A stretch of 7,433 nucleotides of DNA, from assembly GCA_019348575.1 (NCBI GenBank), contig JAHWJE010000068.1:1-7433 (forward strand), written 5' to 3'. Each line of letters opens with the position of its first letter. Position 1 is the first letter of the stretch. Both the position numbers and the translations under genes were made by a program. This document shows, piece after piece, positions 1 to 6,048 of the stretch. The notes beneath the pieces were generated by a model that was given only the letters and a program-made list of their open reading frames with translations, did not search any database and was not told the origin of the DNA. Source of the DNA: Actinomycetota bacterium (lineage in GTDB: Bacteria; Actinomycetota; Thermoleophilia; Solirubrobacterales; Solirubrobacteraceae).

Positions 1-145
1 GGCCGCGGGCCGCATCGAGCGTCGCCTCCCAGGAGCCGCCCGGAAGCGCGCTCGCCGCCGCGGTCTCACGCTCGTCTTCGCCGCCGCATCCGCCGAGTGC
101 GAACGCCGCGACCAGCGCGAGGACGATCGCGGCCGGCCGGAGCAT
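1..145 (-). CDS. Lipoprotein, N-terminal part (runs off the left edge)
   Basis: The first 48 codons of a leftward gene are visible. Translation starts at the ATG at 145 and gives a typical lipoprotein signal peptide: Arg3 near the start, a hydrophobic stretch at about residues 5-18, and the lipobox Leu17-Gly18-Gly19-Cys20. Cleavage before Cys20 would leave a lipid-anchored mature protein beginning Cys-Gly-Gly-Glu-Asp-Glu, so it should sit on the outer face of the cytoplasmic membrane. The acidic, Ala-rich linker followed by a Gly-Ser-Trp segment resembles the start of many solute-binding proteins of ABC transporters, but too little remains to assign a family. No clear Shine-Dalgarno is seen. 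The gene is divergent from the membrane-protein gene at 378. The lipobox makes the reading frame convincing; function is unassigned. Confidence 0.72.
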   Translation of the reverse strand, partial: MLRPAAIVLALVAAFALGGCGGEDERETAAASALPGGSWEATLDAARG

Positions 146-377
146 CGCCGTGGGCGCGGCGCACCCCGCTCGGTCCGGCCGCGGGGCGCCGCTGCGCGAC
201 GCGTTCGCGCGGAACCCGACGATCATCCGGATGCGCTGCGGCCCGAGCTCGGCACTCGACTAGCTGCTTTCGGCATGCTGTCTGCAACGTGCCCGACGCC
301 GCCACCGGGAAACCTCGAGCGACGCGGCGGGTGTCCTCCGCCGGACACCGGGACCTGGTGCAGCGATCGGACGGGAA
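146..377. other. Divergent intergenic spacer
   Basis: These 232 bases separate the leftward lipoprotein gene from the rightward membrane-protein gene and should hold promoters for both. The stretch around 255-290 is less GC-rich than its surroundings. I could not find a convincing -35/-10 pair on either strand. Small reading frames here lack coding features and I regard them as chance. The one clear structure is the inverted repeat listed at 330-349. Confidence 0.5.
330..349. promoter_or_regulatory. Perfect inverted repeat upstream of the membrane-protein gene
   Basis: Arms GGTGTCC (330-336) and GGACACC (343-349) are exact reverse complements separated by 6 bases. The repeat ends 28 bases before the ATG at 378. 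It could be an operator for a dimeric repressor or an RNA hairpin in the 5' leader. A competing pairing, CGGCGG (325-330) with CCGCCG (338-343), is also possible. In such GC-rich DNA a 7-base arm can arise by chance, so the role is inferred from position alone. Confidence 0.35.
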
Positions 378-1637
378 ATGCCTGACGAGGACGTGCAACG
401 CGATCAGGCGGGAGCCGCGCCCACACCTCCTCTGACTGACGAGCGCACCCTCGCCGGTCTGGCGAACGTCGCGGCGTTGACGTTCCTCGCCGCACGAGCG
501 GTGCCCGGCGGCTTCGTGGTCGCCTTGGCGGGGGGAGTCCCGCTGGCGCGCGCCTCCCAGCGCCACGGGACGCGCGCCGGCTATGCGGCCGCGGGCGCCA
601 GCCTCATCGAGACGATGGCGGTCATGGGACCGGCGCGGATGGGCATCCCCGTCCCGCACGCCGCCAGCGCTCCCGCGCTGGGCACGCTGGAGCGCCGCGG
701 CGCCGCGCTCGTGGCACTGGCGCTCGCCGGCGCCGCGATCCGCTTCGGCTACTACATCGCCACGAGCGCCTTCTACGTCCTCGTCCTGGTCGGCCTGGAC
801 GCCTACGCCGGGACGTACGAGGCGATCCGCGAGACGCTGACGTTCCTGCCGCCGGGCGACGCCGCTCCGCTCGTGATGACCGCGGCGTTCCTGCTCGTCT
901 GGTCGCTCGTCGCCGGGTTGATCCAGGCGTGGGTGCTGCGACGAGGCCTTCGCCGCTGGCCCGGCGAAGGCGTGGAGCCCGGCGAGCGGCGCGCGCCGGC
1001 GCCCGATCGCGCGGGCCTGGCCGACGCGCGCGCCGTGGTCGGGACGGGCCTCCTGGCGATCGCGATCACGCTCGCCACGACGCAGCCCGCCGTGCTCGCG
1101 CTCGTCGCCGGCTGGCTGCTGGCGGCATGGCTGATCGTGCGCGCCGGCGCACGCAGCTTCACCGGGGGCCTCGCGCTCGCCGCCCCGCTCGCGCTCTCGA
1201 CGCTCGCCTTCGGGCTCGTCGGAGGGCTCGGCGCGGAGCTGGCCCTCAGGCGGGCGTCGCGCGTGGCCCTGCTCGTGCTGACCGCGGTATGGCTGCGATC
1301 GGCGGCGGGCGCCGAGGGGCTGCGGGCGATCTCGCTGCGCGCCGTGCGTCGGCTCCGGCGCCTGCCCACGCTCGCCCTCTCCGCGCGCGTGCTGGGCGCG
1401 TCGGCGGGCGTGGGCAACTACGGCGAGTCGGCCCGCGCGCTCGGACGCGGCCTGGCCGCGGTGCGCAAGCGCCCGGGTCCGCTCCTGGGTGCCGTACTCG
1501 CGTGGATCGCCGCGGAGGCCCAACGAGTGCCGCGGGCCGAAGACGAGGCGCCGGCGGCCTGGTCTGCAGCCGAGACGATGCTCGTCGTGGCCGGCGCCGG
1601 CCTGGCGATCCTCGCGGCGGTCACGCTCCTCGCGTGA
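378..1637 (+). CDS. Uncharacterised multi-pass membrane protein
   Basis: A 419-residue protein I do not recognise. A hydrophilic N-terminus (about 1-22) is followed by hydrophobic, probably membrane-spanning stretches near residues 25-55, 107-140, 163-186, 218-254, 264-288, 295-308 and 398-418. An Arg-rich loop (about 187-217) divides the protein, and a second basic region (about 320-328) precedes a more polar segment (340-365). Positive charge in the loops after about 186 and 314 suggests these face the cytoplasm. Some features of the C-terminal half (helices followed by a basic amphipathic segment) recall transporter permease subunits such as EcfT, but I see no diagnostic motif. The ATG at 378 is preceded by a weak GGA (369-371). 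The lipoprotein gene is divergent, and the oxidoreductase gene follows on the same strand after 124 bases, so co-transcription is possible. The frame is supported by coherent hydrophobic segments and high third-position GC. Confidence 0.78.
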   Translation: MPDEDVQRDQAGAAPTPPLTDERTLAGLANVAALTFLAARAVPGGFVVALAGGVPLARASQRHGTRAGYAAAGASLIETMAVMGPARMGIPVPHAASAPALGTLERRGAALVALALAGAAIRFGYYIATSAFYVLVLVGLDAYAGTYEAIRETLTFLPPGDAAPLVMTAAFLLVWSLVAGLIQAWVLRRGLRRWPGEGVEPGERRAPAPDRAGLADARAVVGTGLLAIAITLATTQPAVLALVAGWLLAAWLIVRAGARSFTGGLALAAPLALSTLAFGLVGGLGAELALRRASRVALLVLTAVWLRSAAGAEGLRAISLRAVRRLRRLPTLALSARVLGASAGVGNYGESARALGRGLAAVRKRPGPLLGAVLAWIAAEAQRVPRAEDEAPAAWSAAETMLVVAGAGLAILAAVTLLA

Positions 1638-1660
1638 CAGCGGCCGGGCCGCATCGGCGC

Positions 1661-1692
1661 GCTGTGGCAGCGGTTGGCGCTGTCGGCAGCGG
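1661..1692. repeat. Imperfect direct repeat in the 1638-1761 spacer
   Basis: GCTGTGGCAGCGG (1661-1673) is repeated as GCTGTCGGCAGCGG (1679-1692), differing by one inserted base, with an 18-base period. It lies in the 124-base gap between the membrane-protein gene and the oxidoreductase gene. The perfect palindrome GCCTGCAGGC (1696-1705) follows at once. Together these could be regulator-binding sites for the oxidoreductase gene, or simply chance similarity in GC-rich DNA. No T-run suggests a terminator after the upstream gene. Confidence 0.3.
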
Positions 1693-1761
1693 GAAGCCTG
1701 CAGGCATGCGCAGCCGAGCCCGCCGCAGGGCGCACCCCGCATCTGCTCGCGCAACCGGGCG

Positions 1762-3309
1762 ATGAAGGCGGTCGTGGTCGGCGCCGGCCACAACGGCCTG
1801 GTCTGCGCGTGCTATCTCGCCCAGGCGGGCCTCGACGTCCTGGTCCTCGAGCAATCGGCCCGGCCGGGAGGCGGGTCAAGGACGGAGGAAACGGTTCCCG
1901 GCCACCGCTTCGACACGCACTCGGTCGCGCACAACATCATCAACGCGACGCCCGTCGCCGCGGAGCTGCAGCTCGGCGACGTCGGGCTGGAGTACCGGGA
2001 GATGGACCCGTTCGCCGTGGCGGTGTTCGCCGACGGGCGCATCGTTCGCTTCCACCGCTCGATCGAGCGCACCGTCGCTTCGATCGCCGAGGTCGATCCC
2101 CGCGAGGCGAAGGCCTACCGGCGCTTCATGGATGTCGCCGTGCCGCTGCTCGACCCGCTGATCGCGTGGATGGGCGCCGGAGGCGGGGCGCCGGGGGTGC
2201 GAGCCGCCGCCAGGGACGCGCCGGCGGCGATCCGTGCGTTCGCCCGGCAACCGCGAAGGATCGCGACGGACCTCCTCGCGTCGTACGGCCGCGTGCTCGA
2301 GGACCGGCTCGGCTCGGACCTCACGCGCGGTCCCGTCGCCGCGTTCGCCGCGCACGCCTCGGCCGGACCGCAGACGCCGCGCGGCGCGCGATTCGTCTAC
2401 TGGCAGGCCGTCTACCACCGGATCGGGCAGTGGCACGGCGTCGGCGGATCGGGCGCGCTGACGGCGGCGCTCGTACGCCGCCTGGCGTCGCTCGGCGGCG
2501 AGCTGCGGTGCGACTCGCCCGTCGCGCGCATCGACGTCTGCGGCGGCCGTGCGCGGGGGGTGGCGCTCGAGAGCGGCGAACGCATCGCAGCGGACGTCGT
2601 CGTCACGGCGATCAACCCGCGGACGGCCCTCCTCGAGCTTGCGCATCCGCCGCTGTCGGGCAGGGTCGCCCGCCGGCTGCGCGCCACGCACAGGTCCAAT
2701 GCCGTGCAGGCCGTCGTGCATGTCGCGACCGACCGCCTGCCCGCCTACCGCGGGGCACGATCCGGCGACTGGAACGGGCTGCAGAGCTACGTCGACACGC
2801 TCGCCAACCTCGAGGCGGCCTTCGCCGCCGCCGAGGACCGCAGGCTGCACACCCCGGCGCCGGCGTATGCCTTCACGACGTCGGCGCTGGACGACTCGCT
2901 GGCGCCGCCCGGACAGCACACGGTGTACCTCGCCTGCCCCGCCGCGCCGTTCGAGGTGCGCAAGGGATGGCGGGCCGACGCGAAGCGCCTGGCCGAGGAC
3001 CTCATCGCACAGGTGGAGGTCCGGGCGCCCGGCTTCCGGGACTCGATCCGAGGCGTCTCGGTCCGCACCCCCGAGCAGATGGCCCGGGAGCTGCGCTGGC
3101 CGGGAGCGCATCCGATGCACCTGGACCTCACGCCCGACCAGGCCGGCCCGCGCCGTCCCACGCGCGCGCTCGCCTCGCACCGCACCCCGATCGACCGCCT
3201 CTACATCAGCGGGGCAGGGACGGCGCCGTTCGGCGGCGTGGCGGCTCTGCCGGGGCGCGCCGCGGCGGGCGCCGTCCTCGCGGACGCCGCCCGCCTCGCG
3301 GCTACGTGA
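1762..3309 (+). CDS. FAD-dependent oxidoreductase, phytoene desaturase (CrtI)/PYROXD2-like
   Basis: A 515-residue flavoprotein of the NAD(P)/FAD-dependent amine-oxidase-like group that contains phytoene desaturases and PYROXD2 (COG1233 type). The N-terminal dinucleotide-binding fold shows GxGxxG at residues 7-12 (G7, G9, G12) and the ribose-binding acidic residue E30 at the end of strand 2. The family's R-x-G-G segment follows (R34-P35-G36-G37). A W-x-G-V-G-G-S-G-A-L segment near 224-233 and an A-D-V-V-V-T-A-I-N-P segment near 277-286 are typical of the family's second FAD-contact region. The C-terminal FAD motif, I-S-G-A-G-T followed by G-G-V, begins at about 482. The ATG at 1762 is chosen because it puts the glycine motif at the extreme N-terminus; the open frame runs further upstream into the preceding gene. 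The Shine-Dalgarno is weak or absent. No carotenoid synthase or cyclase lies nearby, so the substrate is unknown. Confidence 0.9.
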   Translation: MKAVVVGAGHNGLVCACYLAQAGLDVLVLEQSARPGGGSRTEETVPGHRFDTHSVAHNIINATPVAAELQLGDVGLEYREMDPFAVAVFADGRIVRFHRSIERTVASIAEVDPREAKAYRRFMDVAVPLLDPLIAWMGAGGGAPGVRAAARDAPAAIRAFARQPRRIATDLLASYGRVLEDRLGSDLTRGPVAAFAAHASAGPQTPRGARFVYWQAVYHRIGQWHGVGGSGALTAALVRRLASLGGELRCDSPVARIDVCGGRARGVALESGERIAADVVVTAINPRTALLELAHPPLSGRVARRLRATHRSNAVQAVVHVATDRLPAYRGARSGDWNGLQSYVDTLANLEAAFAAAEDRRLHTPAPAYAFTTSALDDSLAPPGQHTVYLACPAAPFEVRKGWRADAKRLAEDLIAQVEVRAPGFRDSIRGVSVRTPEQMARELRWPGAHPMHLDLTPDQAGPRRPTRALASHRTPIDRLYISGAGTAPFGGVAALPGRAAAGAVLADAARLAAT

Positions 3310-3321
3310 CGCCGCTCGAGC

Positions 3322-4287
3322 TCAGGCCGGCCGCTCCGTCAAGCGGCGGGCGGGCACCTCTGCCTTCTCGCGGTGGGCGGCCGCCTGCGCGATGCCGGCA
3401 AGGGTCAGCACGGCGGCTGCCGCGACCGACGCATAGGCCGCCCAGCCCAGCGTCACCGCGGTCGCCGTGTGGGTCTGATCGCCGCCGCCAGTGCCGGCGG
3501 TGACCCACGGCGAGTCCAGCACGCGATAGAGGATCCGCGTGAACGCCATGAAGCCGACGATCGCGATGACCCCCCCGAGCGCGCCCGGCGCCAGCGGCGA
3601 GCGCTTGCGCGCGGCCATCCACACCAGCCCCAGGACGAGGAGCATCGACACGACCACGAGGACCGAGGTGTGCGGAAGCGAGATCCATCCCGCCCAGCTG
3701 CGCGTCACCTGCTCCTGCGGGAAGCCGACGACGGTGTAGAACGTGAACAGGCCGCTGAACCCGAAGAAGAACATGGCGACCGCGGCGACGGCCGCGACGC
3801 CGAGCCACGGCGTCACGCCTGCCTGCCGCTCGGCGATCCAGAACCGCCGCTCGGTCCGCTTCGCGGCGCCGGACGCGGCGTGCAGGAAGCCACCGAGCAT
3901 CATCGACACCGTACCGGCGAGCGCGATCCAGATGCCGGGCTCGAGCGCGATCGGGCGCGGGTTGTCGAAGCCGCAGCCGTAGTGCAGGCAGCCGCCGAAG
4001 GGCGGGACGAGCATGCGGTAGCCCAGCTGCAGCGTTGCCACGAGCGCGACCAGGCCGATGATCAGGCCGACGCCGCGCCCGCCGACCGGCGCGCGGTCCA
4101 TCGCGGTCAGCGACGCGAGCACGACGACGACGAGTGCCGAGATGAGGATCAGCTCGGTCGTGTGAGGTACACCGAACCATGCCGACCGGGCCTCACCCTT
4201 GAACATGTAGAAGTTCGACCCCAGCGAAACGAAGCCCAACACCGCACCGCCGAGCGCCACCCACATCCAGATCGAAAGCCGCTGCAT
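3322..4287 (-). CDS. Eight-helix membrane protein built of two tandem four-helix units
   Basis: A 321-residue integral membrane protein of no family I recognise. Predicted helices lie at about 8-29, 43-63, 70-92, 118-137, 161-186, 206-226, 236-256 and 276-300. The halves are homologous: residues 37-93 align without gaps to 201-257 (constant offset 164) with 19 of 57 identical. Shared positions include W37/W201, P41-H42-T43/P205-H206-T207, R65/R229, P67/P231 and Y90-R91/Y254-R255. The loop after helix 3 contains C100-x-H102-x-x-C105, which has no counterpart in the second half and would face outward if the N-terminus is inside. The C-terminal tail is charged. I chose the ATG at 4287 because an AAGGAG sits 6 bases upstream; an open extension reaching 4356 looks non-coding. 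The gene converges on the oxidoreductase, 12 bases from its stop. A transport or sensing role would be guesswork. Confidence 0.85.
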   Translation of the reverse strand: MQRLSIWMWVALGGAVLGFVSLGSNFYMFKGEARSAWFGVPHTTELILISALVVVVLASLTAMDRAPVGGRGVGLIIGLVALVATLQLGYRMLVPPFGGCLHYGCGFDNPRPIALEPGIWIALAGTVSMMLGGFLHAASGAAKRTERRFWIAERQAGVTPWLGVAAVAAVAMFFFGFSGLFTFYTVVGFPQEQVTRSWAGWISLPHTSVLVVVSMLLVLGLVWMAARKRSPLAPGALGGVIAIVGFMAFTRILYRVLDSPWVTAGTGGGDQTHTATAVTLGWAAYASVAAAAVLTLAGIAQAAAHREKAEVPARRLTERPA

Positions 4288-4293
4288 CGCGAT

Positions 4294-4299
4294 CTCCTT
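4294..4299 (-). promoter_or_regulatory. Ribosome binding site for the eight-helix membrane protein
   Basis: AAGGAG on the minus strand, followed by A, with 6 bases between it and the ATG at 4287. It is one of only two strong Shine-Dalgarno sequences in the window. It decides the start of this gene in favour of the internal ATG over the upstream ATG at 4356. Confidence 0.85.
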
Positions 4300-4435
4300 C
4301 CGCCTCGTTTGTCTCGCGTCGTTGCGATGGCGTCCCCGGGGCCGTACATGAAGCATGCATCTAGAGATTCACCGGCGGGGATCGTGTCCGCTGCCTGACA
4401 ACCGCGAGATCACCATCCGCGGACGGCTTCGGCGA

Positions 4436-4441
4436 TAGCCT
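4436..4441 (+). promoter_or_regulatory. Candidate -10 box for a leaderless SDR operon transcript
   Basis: TAGCCT fits the actinobacterial -10 pattern TAnnnT. It ends 7 bases before the GTG at 4449, so transcription would begin at or next to the start codon. No Shine-Dalgarno is visible upstream of that GTG, in agreement with leaderless translation. I see no good -35 hexamer at 17-19 bases. The call rests on spacing and on the matching arrangement at 5253-5258. Confidence 0.45.
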
Positions 4442-4448
4442 GCATCAC

Positions 4449-5255
4449 GTGATCGCCCTGGTCACCGGAGCATCGAGCGGCATCGGCGAGGCGACGGCGC
4501 GGCGGCTGGCGCGCGAGCCGGGGGCGAGGCGGATCTTCCTCGTCGCGCGGCGCGAGGAGCGCCTGCTGGCGCTCGCCGGCGAGCTGCCCGGCGACCCGGT
4601 CGTGATCGCCGCCGACCTGACCGAGGCCGAGACGCCTGCGCGCATCGCAGCCGTCGTCGCCGCGCGGGAGGGCCGGCTGGACCTGCTCGTCAACAACGCC
4701 GGCGCTGGCTGGCGCGGCACGTTCGCCGAGGGAGGCTGGGAGAACGTGCGCCGCCACATGGAGCTCAACTTCGACGCTCAGGTGCGCCTCACGGAGGCGC
4801 TGCTGCCGCTGCTGCGCCGCAGCGCGCCGAGCGCGATCGTCAACGTCGCGAGCACTGCGGGCCGCGTCAGCCGCGCGGGCACCGGCGCGTACTCGGCGAG
4901 CAAGTTCGCGCTCGCCGGCTGGACGGACGCGTTGCACCTCGAGGAGCGCGAGCACGGCGTCCACGTCGGCCTGGTGCTCCCGGGGTTCGTGGCGACCGAG
5001 GGCTTTGCGCAGCGTCCGCTCGTCGACAGGCGCCTCACGCGCTGGATCGTCTCGACGCCCGAGAAGGTTGCCGAGGCGATCGTCGACGCGGGACCGGGCG
5101 GCCGCGCGGAGCGCTACGTGCCCAGGCCCTACTGGCTCGGGGCCGTCGCGCGGGTCGTGCTGCCGCGCGCGACCCGCAGCGTGCTCGCCGGCGGCAGGCT
5201 CCCTCTCGGCGCGGCTGAGAAGGCGACGCCGAGCGGTGATCAGAGCGGCGTCTAG
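4449..5255 (+). CDS. SDR-family NAD(P)-dependent oxidoreductase
   Basis: A 268-residue classical short-chain dehydrogenase/reductase. Members of this family oxidise or reduce alcohol/carbonyl groups with NAD(H) or NADP(H). The cofactor motif T6-G7-x-x-x-G11-I12-G13 opens the protein. R34-R35 after strand 2 favours NADP(H). D56 is the usual adenine-contact residue, and N82-N83-A84-G85 is the structural NNAG motif. The catalytic tetrad is complete: N107, S135, Y148 and K152 (YxxxK), followed by P178-G179 and T183. The C-terminus (about 226-268) adds a hydrophobic and basic tail seen in many acyl- or lipid-linked SDRs. The start is a GTG that places the glycine motif at the usual distance, with no Shine-Dalgarno. 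It heads a compact three-gene cluster with a crotonase-family protein and an arginase-like protein. The substrate cannot be read from the sequence. Confidence 0.93.
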   Translation: MIALVTGASSGIGEATARRLAREPGARRIFLVARREERLLALAGELPGDPVVIAADLTEAETPARIAAVVAAREGRLDLLVNNAGAGWRGTFAEGGWENVRRHMELNFDAQVRLTEALLPLLRRSAPSAIVNVASTAGRVSRAGTGAYSASKFALAGWTDALHLEEREHGVHVGLVLPGFVATEGFAQRPLVDRRLTRWIVSTPEKVAEAIVDAGPGGRAERYVPRPYWLGAVARVVLPRATRSVLAGGRLPLGAAEKATPSGDQSGV

Positions 5256-5258
5256 ATT
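5253..5258 (+). promoter_or_regulatory. Candidate internal -10 box overlapping the SDR stop codon
   Basis: TAGATT fits TAnnnT; its first three bases are the TAG stop of the SDR gene. It ends exactly 7 bases before the GTG at 5266, the same spacing as the box upstream of the SDR gene. It could drive a second, leaderless transcript for the downstream two genes. No -35 element is evident, and chance is possible because a TAG stop supplies half of the motif. Confidence 0.35.
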
Positions 5259-5265
5259 TCCGCGC

Positions 5266-6048
5266 GTGCCCTACGAGACCCTGCGCTACGACGTCGCCGA
5301 CGCCATCGCCACGATCGCGCTCGACCAGCCCGAGACGCGCAACGCCCTCTCGGAGGCGCTGCTCGACGAGCTGCTGGCGGCGCTTGCGGTCGCGCGCGAC
5401 GACGAGGGCGTGCGCTGCGTCGTGCTCGCCTCGACGCACGAGACCGTCTTCTCCGGCGGCGGCGACATCGCCGGCTTTGCCGCCGAGGTGCCGCTCGTGC
5501 ACAAGCACGCGGCCAACGACCGCTTCGTGCGCCTGTTCACGCAGATCGGCGAGCTCGGCAAGCCGGTGATCTGCGCCGCCCGCGGGCACGTCCGCGCCGG
5601 CGCCCTGGGACTCGCGCTCGCGTGCGATCTCGTCATCGCCAGTGATCGCGCGACGTTCGGGACGCCCGAGATCAACGTCGGCCTGTTTCCGTTCATGATC
5701 GCCGCGCTGGTCGCCCGCAACGTCGGGCGCAAGAAGATGACCGAGCTGCTGCTGCTCGGCGGGCGCATCGACGCGCACGAGGCGCGGCGTGTGGGGATCG
5801 TCAACCGCGTCGTCGCGCCGGGCGAGTTCGACGCGGCGGTGGCCGACTGGGCGGCGCAGCTCGCCGCGAAGTCGCCGCTGCTGATGAAGCTCGGCCGGGA
5901 CGCGCTGTTCGCGCAGCAGGACATGGCGCTGGGGGAGGCGCTGGAGTACCTGCGCGCGCAACTGACGCTGGCGCTGTCGACGCAGGACGCAGGCGAGGGA
6001 CTGGCGGCGTTCCTCGAGCGCCGCGAGCCGCGGTGGACCGGCAGCTGA
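5266..6048 (+). CDS. Enoyl-CoA hydratase/isomerase (crotonase) family protein with a non-canonical active site
   Basis: A 260-residue crotonase-fold protein, the usual length for the family, which acts on acyl-CoA thioesters. The first oxyanion-hole region is F62-S63-G64-G65-G66-D67-I68. The second region, K99-P100 through C120-D121, aligns without gaps to rat mitochondrial enoyl-CoA hydratase and keeps the oxyanion glycine as G112. The catalytic glutamate Glu144 of the rat enzyme falls on G115, so it is missing. The second glutamate (rat Glu164) is present as E135 in a T-P-E-I segment. The protein may therefore be an isomerase, another crotonase-type enzyme or an atypical hydratase. The GTG at 5266 is chosen because it gives the canonical N-terminus; the open frame extends upstream inside the SDR gene. 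It begins 10 bases after the SDR stop and overlaps the next gene by 16 bases, indicating an operon. Confidence 0.92.
   Translation: MPYETLRYDVADAIATIALDQPETRNALSEALLDELLAALAVARDDEGVRCVVLASTHETVFSGGGDIAGFAAEVPLVHKHAANDRFVRLFTQIGELGKPVICAARGHVRAGALGLALACDLVIASDRATFGTPEINVGLFPFMIAALVARNVGRKKMTELLLLGGRIDAHEARRVGIVNRVVAPGEFDAAVADWAAQLAAKSPLLMKLGRDALFAQQDMALGEALEYLRAQLTLALSTQDAGEGLAAFLERREPRWTGS

Larger units (their letters stand above)
4288..4448. other. Divergent intergenic spacer with a local AT-richer island
   Basis: These 161 bases separate the leftward eight-helix membrane protein gene from the rightward SDR operon. Bases about 4345-4372 are notably AT-richer than the rest and contain overlapping GCATGC and ATGCAT palindromes plus TCTAGA. 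This is plausible promoter or operator DNA, most likely for the leftward gene, but I could not fit a clean -35/-10 pair there. The rightward side holds the TAnnnT box listed at 4436-4441. Confidence 0.45.

Noticed and set aside
146..377. Possible TPP or cobalamin riboswitch in the divergent spacer
   Set aside because: I looked for the conserved core sequences on both strands and found none.
1640..1652. GCGGCCGGGCCGC just after the first membrane-protein stop
   Set aside because: It is palindromic, but as a hairpin it has only a 4-base stem and no T-run, so I do not call it a terminator.
66..1793. Long open frame of 575 codons on the minus strand opposite the first membrane protein
   Set aside because: It is a shadow frame: composition is dominated by Arg, Gly and Ala with scattered His and no hydrophobic segments or motifs. 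The plus-strand frame gives a coherent membrane protein.
1876..3180. 434-codon minus-strand open frame opposite the FAD oxidoreductase
   Set aside because: Long antisense frames are expected in such GC-rich DNA. The plus strand carries complete FAD-binding motifs and this frame shows none.
3330..3347. Inverted repeat GCCGCT/AGCGGC with a 6-base loop near the convergent gene ends
   Set aside because: It could be read as a terminator for the oxidoreductase, but it lies within the coding end of the opposite gene, has no T-run, and its 6-base arms are unremarkable in this composition.
1674..3503. 609-codon plus-strand open frame overlapping the FAD oxidoreductase
   Set aside because: It is out of frame with the oxidoreductase, extremely Arg-rich and without recognisable domains, and it runs through the convergent gene.
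4288..4356. Upstream ATG start at 4356 for the eight-helix membrane protein
   Set aside because: The extra 23 residues are basic and polar with no family character, whereas the internal ATG at 4287 has a well-placed AAGGAG.
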